Made by a program: the position numbers and the translations under genes. Under the pieces are notes generated by a model. It saw only the letters and a program-made list of their open reading frames with translations. It was not told the origin of the DNA and ran no database searches. Of a stretch of DNA of 10,736 nucleotides, positions 6,986 through 10,736 are shown one piece after another (position 1 is the first letter of the stretch; every line of letters begins with the position of its first letter). The DNA is from Brevundimonas sp. (GTDB lineage Bacteria; Pseudomonadota; Alphaproteobacteria; Caulobacterales; Caulobacteraceae), in NCBI RefSeq assembly GCF_031082345.1, contig NZ_JAVHLH010000076.1, positions 1 through 10,736 of the forward strand, in the 5' to 3' direction.

Positions 6986-8338
6986 GTGTTCACCAAGGTC
7001 CTCATCGCCAACCGCGGCGAAATCGCCCTGCGAATTCACCGCGCCTGCAAGGAGATGGGCATCTCCACCGTCGCCGTGCACTCCGAAGCCGACCGCGGCG
7101 CCATGTGGGTGCGGCTGGCCGACGAAAGCGTCTGCATCGGCCCCGCCCCGGCGGCCAAGAGCTACCTCAACATCCCGTCGATCATCGCGGCGGCCGAGAT
7201 CACCGGCGCCCAGGCCATCCACCCCGGCTACGGCTTCCTGTCCGAGAACGCCCGCTTCGCCGAGATCGTCGAAGCCCACGGCATGACCTTCATCGGGCCC
7301 AAGCCCGAGCACATCCGGGTCATGGGCGACAAGATCACCGCCAAACAGACGGTGCTCGAGGCCGGCATCCCCTGCGTCCCCGGCTCGGCCGGCGAGGTCG
7401 AGACCGTCGAGGCGGCCATCGCGGCCTCGAAGACCATCGGCTTCCCCCTGATCGTCAAGGCCGCCGCGGGCGGCGGCGGACGCGGCATGAAGGTGGCCCT
7501 GACCGCCGACGACCTGGTCGAGGCCGTCCAGACCGCCCAGTCGGAAGCCCTCGCCGCCTTCGGCAACGGCGCCGTCTATATGGAGCGCTATCTCCAGAAG
7601 CCGCGCCATATCGAGCTCCAGGTCATCGCCGACAGCCACGGCAATGTCGTCCACCTCGGCGAACGCGACTGCTCGCTGCAGCGGCGCCACCAGAAGGTGC
7701 TGGAAGAAGCCCCCTCTCCCGCCCTGTCGGCGAAAGAGCGCACCGCCATCGGCGAGACGGTCAACAAGGCCATCGCCGCCATCGGCTACCTTGGCGTCGG
7801 CACCATCGAATTTCTCTGGGAAGACGGGGAGTTCTTCTTCATCGAGATGAACACCCGGCTGCAGGTCGAGCATCCGGTGACGGAGATGATCACCGGCGTC
7901 GATCTGGTGCGCGAGCAGATCCGCATCGCCGCCGGCCTGCCGCTGTCCTTCACCCAGGCCGATGTGAAATTCACCGGCCACTCGATCGAATGCCGGATCA
8001 ACGCCGAGAACGCCGAGACCTTCACCCCCTCGCCCGGCACCATCACCGACTTCCACGCCCCCGGCGGCTTGGGCGTGCGGCTGGATAGCGCCATCTACGC
8101 CGGCTATTCGATCCCGCCCTATTACGACAGCCTGATCGGCAAGCTGATCGTGCACGGCCGCGACCGCGAGGAGTGCATCGCCCGCCTCAAGCGCAGCCTG
8201 AACGAGATGGTCATCGGCGGCATCGACACCACCATCCCCCTGTTCCAGAAGCTGCTGGCCGAGCCCGACATCCTGTCCGGCGACTACGACATCCATTGGC
8301 TGGAGAACTGGGCCAAACGCCAGAAGGGCGACGCCTGA
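6986..8338 (+). CDS. accC: Biotin carboxylase of acetyl-CoA carboxylase
   Basis: ATP-dependent carboxylation of the biotin on AccB, the first half reaction of fatty acid synthesis. The start is placed at GTG 6986, giving 450 residues and the family N-terminus [17 protein letters not shown]. This is about the length of the E. coli enzyme (449), and GAGG at 6973-6976 sits about 9 bases upstream. An in-frame TTG at 6971 inside accB is possible but has no binding site. ATP-grasp features: Lys116, Lys158 in the [14 protein letters not shown] loop (156-169), [14 protein letters not shown] (200-213, His208), [20 protein letters not shown] (225-244), the catalytic [14 protein letters not shown] (287-300, Glu287, Asn289, Arg291, Glu295) and Arg337 in IECRINAE. 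A biotin carboxylase C-terminal domain follows to residue 450. All key residues are present. aat follows after 4 bases. Confidence 0.98.
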   Translation: MFTKVLIANRGEIALRIHRACKEMGISTVAVHSEADRGAMWVRLADESVCIGPAPAAKSYLNIPSIIAAAEITGAQAIHPGYGFLSENARFAEIVEAHGMTFIGPKPEHIRVMGDKITAKQTVLEAGIPCVPGSAGEVETVEAAIAASKTIGFPLIVKAAAGGGGRGMKVALTADDLVEAVQTAQSEALAAFGNGAVYMERYLQKPRHIELQVIADSHGNVVHLGERDCSLQRRHQKVLEEAPSPALSAKERTAIGETVNKAIAAIGYLGVGTIEFLWEDGEFFFIEMNTRLQVEHPVTEMITGVDLVREQIRIAAGLPLSFTQADVKFTGHSIECRINAENAETFTPSPGTITDFHAPGGLGVRLDSAIYAGYSIPPYYDSLIGKLIVHGRDREECIARLKRSLNEMVIGGIDTTIPLFQKLLAEPDILSGDYDIHWLENWAKRQKGDA

Positions 8339-8342
8339 CGCG

Positions 8343-9038
8343 GTGGAAGAGCCCGGCTTCAGCGCCAGCGGCCCCTTCGGCGGTTTCGGCCCCGACGAAC
8401 TGCTGAACTGCTACGTCAACGGCGTCTTCCCGATGGGCGAGGGGCGCGACGACCCGCGGATTTTCCTGGTCGAGCCCGAGCGCCGCGGCGTCATCCCGCT
8501 GGACGGCTTTCGCATCCCCAGCCGGCTCAGGCGGACGGTCCGGAACGAACCCTTCGAGGTCCGGGTCGACACCGCCTTCACGGCGGTGCTGGACGCCTGC
8601 GCCGCGCCCGGGCCGGGCCGGGAGGACAGCTGGATCAACAATCCCATCCGCCGCCTCTACGTCGAGCTGATGGGCCGCGGTCACGTCCATTCGATCGAGT
8701 GCTGGCGCGACGAACGCCTCGTCGGCGGCCTCTACGGCGTCACCCTGGGCGGCGCCTTCTTCGGCGAGAGCATGTTCAGCCGCGAGCGCGACGCCTCCAA
8801 GGTGGCGCTGGTCCACCTGGTCGCCCGGCTGAAGCGCGGCGGCTGGCGGCTGCTGGACGCCCAGTTCCTGACCGCCCACCTGACCCAGTTCGGGGCCGTG
8901 GAAATGCCGCAGGCGGCCTATCTGAGAGTGCTCAAGGCCGTCCGGCCGCTGCAGCCTGACACGCGCGCGCTGTTCGAGCCGATGAGCGGCGCGGACGCCG
9001 TCGCCTACGCCTTACAGCCGACCACCCAGGCGTCGTAG
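8343..9038 (+). CDS. aat: Leucyl/phenylalanyl-tRNA-protein transferase
   Basis: A 231-residue cytoplasmic enzyme that transfers Leu or Phe from aminoacyl-tRNA to N-terminal Lys or Arg of proteins, marking them for ClpS-ClpAP under the N-end rule. Motifs in order: [20 protein letters not shown] (20-39), [17 protein letters not shown] (48-64), [20 protein letters not shown] (96-115), [20 protein letters not shown] (116-135), [20 protein letters not shown] (136-155), and [20 protein letters not shown] (168-187) with Asp172 and Gln174 of the active site. Length matches the family (about 230). The GTG at 8343 is the only start before the first motif; it lies 4 bases after accC with no clear binding site, so coupling to accC is likely. 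The C-terminus runs 34 bases into the convergent DUF2155 gene. Confidence 0.95.
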   Translation: MEEPGFSASGPFGGFGPDELLNCYVNGVFPMGEGRDDPRIFLVEPERRGVIPLDGFRIPSRLRRTVRNEPFEVRVDTAFTAVLDACAAPGPGREDSWINNPIRRLYVELMGRGHVHSIECWRDERLVGGLYGVTLGGAFFGESMFSRERDASKVALVHLVARLKRGGWRLLDAQFLTAHLTQFGAVEMPQAAYLRVLKAVRPLQPDTRALFEPMSGADAVAYALQPTTQAS

Positions 9039-9700
9039 ATCGGGTGCTGGAGGCCGTTGACGGCCGGCGCCGAGGCGAACATCCAGCCGCGGAAGATCTG
9101 GCGCGGGTCCGCCGGCTGCAGAACCCCCCGCGGTTGAATGCTGACCTCCAGATAGGCGATCGAATCCTCGACCAATTCATCCGGGGCGGAGACCTCGCAG
9201 GCCCGTGCGGTGAAGATCAGCGTCTTCTGGAATCGCACCGGCCGGCCGCCGACCTCGACTTCGAACCGCATCCGTTCAGCGGTGATCTTGTCGACAGCCT
9301 CGACGATCGCGACCCGCCGACGCTGGCGCCGTCCGGGCGGCGGCGGCGGTTCGGTCGGGGCCTCGACGCGCGCTTCGGCCTCTTCCTCGGCCTCAGCTTC
9401 GTCCTCTTCCGCGGCCGGCGCCTCGGCCACGACGATCACCGGAGCCGGCGGCGTGATGGCGACCGGCCGGGTGGGCGCGGGCTCGGCCTCCGGCGCAGGC
9501 TCTTGCGGCACGGGCCGCGGGGGGTCCGGGAGCGGGATCGGGATTGGCGCCGGCGTCGGCTGCCGATTCAGATCCGCAGTCGGACTCGGCGCCGGCTGGG
9601 CGTCCTGCGGCACGTCGTTCAGCGCGGACGCGACGACCGCGCCCGACGCCAGCAGCGCCAGCGCCGTCACGCCTGCGAGCATCGCGTGCTTGCGCTTCAT
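9005..9700 (-). CDS. DUF2155 domain exported protein
   Basis: A 231-residue exported protein. Residues 1-26 are a signal peptide (basic KRK, hydrophobic [14 protein letters not shown], cut site near ASA before Leu27). Residues about 30-125 are a low-complexity linker, first proline/alanine-rich ([19 protein letters not shown]) and then strongly acidic ([18 protein letters not shown]), followed by a basic turn RRQRRR. Residues about 129-230 are the DUF2155 domain: [34 protein letters not shown] (157-170, Cys168), [14 protein letters not shown] and the end [13 protein letters not shown]...YDAWVVGCK (Cys229), the two cysteines being likely disulphide partners. The family is periplasmic, found in alphaproteobacteria and of unknown role. 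The start overlaps the upstream NDUFA12-type stop as ATGA. The last 34 bases overlap the convergent aat. Confidence 0.92.
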   Translation of the reverse strand: MKRKHAMLAGVTALALLASGAVVASALNDVPQDAQPAPSPTADLNRQPTPAPIPIPLPDPPRPVPQEPAPEAEPAPTRPVAITPPAPVIVVAEAPAAEEDEAEAEEEAEARVEAPTEPPPPPGRRQRRRVAIVEAVDKITAERMRFEVEVGGRPVRFQKTLIFTARACEVSAPDELVEDSIAYLEVSIQPRGVLQPADPRQIFRGWMFASAPAVNGLQHPIYDAWVVGCKA

Positions 9701-10089
9701 TCGGGACGCCAGGACTCATAGTCGCCGGTGGCGGCGGGGCGATGGCCGTCGGCTGCCAGCGATCCCTGCGGTCGCCAGGCCATGGGCGTTCCGGTCAGGT
9801 TCGGCAGGTGATCCTTCTCCCAAGCACGACGCGGCAGCGGTTGCTCGGTGGGCGGCTCGTCGAAGGTGTAGTGCAGCCATCCGTGCCACTCCGGCGGCAC
9901 CTTCGAAGCGTCGGCATAGCCATTGTAGACCACCCAGCGCCGGCGGCGGCCGTCATAGCTGGTGTTGTCACGGGACAGGTAATAGCGATTGCCGAACTCG
10001 TCCGAGCCGACCAGGTCGCCGCGTTTGGCGATGGTGAACAGGGTGCCGAGGGTCGCGCCGCTGGTCCAGCCGAAGATCTTGCCTAGCAC
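9697..10089 (-). CDS. NADH:ubiquinone oxidoreductase accessory subunit, NDUFA12 family
   Basis: A 130-residue homologue of the mitochondrial complex I accessory subunit NDUFA12 (B17.2), which in alphaproteobacteria is a supernumerary subunit of NADH dehydrogenase at the membrane-cytoplasm face. Family features: GATLGTLFTIAKRGDLVGSD (11-30), EFGNRYY (31-37), RRRWVVYNGYADASKVPPEW (49-68), HGWLHYTFDEPPTE (69-82), WEKDHLPNLTGTPMAWRPQG (90-109) and the tail YESWRPE. The GTG at 10089 gives MLGKIFGW, the usual N-terminus of the family. An ATG at 10146 would add a proline-rich 19-residue leader and cannot be excluded; the frame opens even further upstream but without family similarity. It ends in an ATGA overlap with the DUF2155 gene, so both share a transcript. 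The nuo operon itself is not in the window. Confidence 0.92.
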   Translation of the reverse strand: MLGKIFGWTSGATLGTLFTIAKRGDLVGSDEFGNRYYLSRDNTSYDGRRRRWVVYNGYADASKVPPEWHGWLHYTFDEPPTEQPLPRRAWEKDHLPNLTGTPMAWRPQGSLAADGHRPAATGDYESWRPE

Positions 10090-10288
10090 GTCGGAATTCC
10101 ACTCATTCGGGTCGCGCGGGGGAGGCTGGCGACATCGGCCGATCATAGAAAGCCGGAGGCGCTGCGTCCAGCGCGCCGGGATAGCCGCCGATCTCAACAT
10201 CTTGGGGGTAACCCGCCTCTCGTACGCCAGATTTATTGCGAAAGCCGTGAGGAGGGTTAGACTCGGCCCAGCCCTGTCGAGACCGCTC
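10090..10288. other. Divergent intergenic region
   Basis: This 199-base gap must hold the promoters of the minus-strand NDUFA12-type/DUF2155 pair and of the plus-strand gene at 10289. No clear sigma-70 hexamer pair is visible in either direction; an AT-rich patch (10231-10243) is the best melting site. AGGAGG at 10250-10255 is a strong binding-site sequence but lies 33 bases before the chosen start on the plus strand. A minus-strand frame ending at 10103 reads like protein but has no start codon within the gap (see findings). Confidence 0.5.
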
Positions 10289-10736
10289 ATGCGACCGCCG
10301 TTCCGTTTCGCCCTGCTGGCCGCCCTCGCCCGCCGTTCTGCGCGCGAGATCGAGCGAGCCGACCGACTCACGCGGGCTCAAGCCCCTGACAGCTGGCCCG
10401 ACGCCCAGGTCGAGGCCTGGCTGGACTGGGCCGAGGCCGAAGGATTCGTCGCGCAGGGCGACGATCCGCTCGCCGAGGCGGCCGCGGCATTTGCACGGAG
10501 GCTGGGACTCAAGGGCGATGCGGGCGGCGAACTGGCGGCCGGTCTGTTGCTGGGCGTCGCCACCCCTGCCGTCGCCTGCTCCGTCATGCCGGGCTGGCTG
10601 GATCTCGCCGATCCCGCCGCCGGCAGGCGGCTCGCCGCCGAAATGGGTCGCCGCCGGGCCGGCCGGCTGGCGTCGAGCGCCGTCGTAGCCGCCGCCGCCT
10701 CGCTTCAGACGGTCGCGGACGCGGTCAGCCGCTGCG
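10289..10736 (+). CDS. Unrecognised protein, N-terminal part (runs off right edge)
   Basis: The frame is open from ATG 10289 to the window edge (149 residues) with strong C/G third-position preference, so it is coding. The start MRPPFRFALLAALARRSARE is basic and partly hydrophobic but does not look like a cleaved signal. It is followed by a charged stretch EIERADRLTRAQ, a tryptophan-rich helix QVEAWLDWAEAEGFV (about 40-54), an alanine-rich helical run AEAAAAFARRLGLKG, the hydrophobic LAAGLLLGVATPAVACSVMP (about 83-102), and an Ala/Arg-rich helical region with one further Cys at the edge. An in-frame GTG at 10247 is an alternative start. I do not recognise the family. A vague resemblance to the N-terminal region of TSCPD-domain, ribonucleotide-reductase-like proteins of Caulobacterales comes to mind, but no diagnostic motif is within the visible part, so no name is given. 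Confidence 0.75.
   Translation, partial: MRPPFRFALLAALARRSAREIERADRLTRAQAPDSWPDAQVEAWLDWAEAEGFVAQGDDPLAEAAAAFARRLGLKGDAGGELAAGLLLGVATPAVACSVMPGWLDLADPAAGRRLAAEMGRRRAGRLASSAVVAAAASLQTVADAVSRC

Noticed and set aside
6833..8296. 487-codon open frame on the minus strand
   Set aside because: It lies wholly antisense to accB and accC, whose motifs are intact. Its composition (runs of Gly, Asp, Ala, Val) is what the complement of high-GC codons gives.
9210..10086. Plus-strand frames opposite the DUF2155 and NDUFA12-type genes
   Set aside because: They are Ser/Gly/Arg-rich antisense shadows of two recognised genes.
10090..10371. Upstream extension of the NDUFA12-type frame
   Set aside because: The family begins at the MLGKIF segment; the extension is Arg-rich, shows no similarity I know and runs into the divergent gene. 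Only the ATG at 10146 remains as a minor alternative.

Overview
The window is a GC-rich (about 70% where counted), densely packed stretch of bacterial chromosome. The gene content and order point to an alphaproteobacterium, most likely of the Caulobacterales (Brevundimonas or Caulobacter type). The clues are the aroQ-accB-accC-aat block facing a DUF2155 gene and an NDUFA12-type complex I gene, the serS/surE/pcm/lipoprotein series, and two families of GC-rich intergenic hairpin repeats typical of this group. The assignment rests on recalled family and synteny knowledge; no database was searched.

Left part, minus strand (1-4540). Reading in the direction of transcription: a small exported DUF411 metal-binding protein; a hairpin repeat pair; serS with an unusual internal insertion; a short lipoprotein gene 4 bases after serS; a block of three hairpins; surE and pcm overlapping by 4 bases; and the first 62 codons of a lipoprotein that is probably the NlpD/DipM-type LysM/M23 factor often found after pcm. 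The block combines translation (serS), nucleotide and protein damage repair (surE, pcm) and envelope proteins.

Middle (4541-5984). A 355-base spacer carries a 9-base tandem repeat and a perfect 16-base palindrome. It is followed on the minus strand by thiG and thiS, which make the thiazole half of thiamine. thiS is divergent from aroQ across a 102-base region that holds a terminator-like hairpin but no recognisable TPP riboswitch.

Right part (5985-10736). aroQ (shikimate pathway), accB and accC (biotin carrier and biotin carboxylase of acetyl-CoA carboxylase) and aat (leucyl/phenylalanyl-tRNA-protein transferase) run on the plus strand with 19-, 4- and 4-base gaps and look like one operon. 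aat ends inside the convergent DUF2155 gene, a 34-base tail-to-tail overlap. DUF2155 overlaps the upstream NDUFA12-type gene by 4 bases. A divergent, unrecognised gene runs off the right edge.

Nothing here is a clear new system. The most notable points are the roughly 53-residue insertion of atypical composition in seryl-tRNA synthetase, the palindrome and tandem repeat behind thiG, and the structured intergenic repeats.
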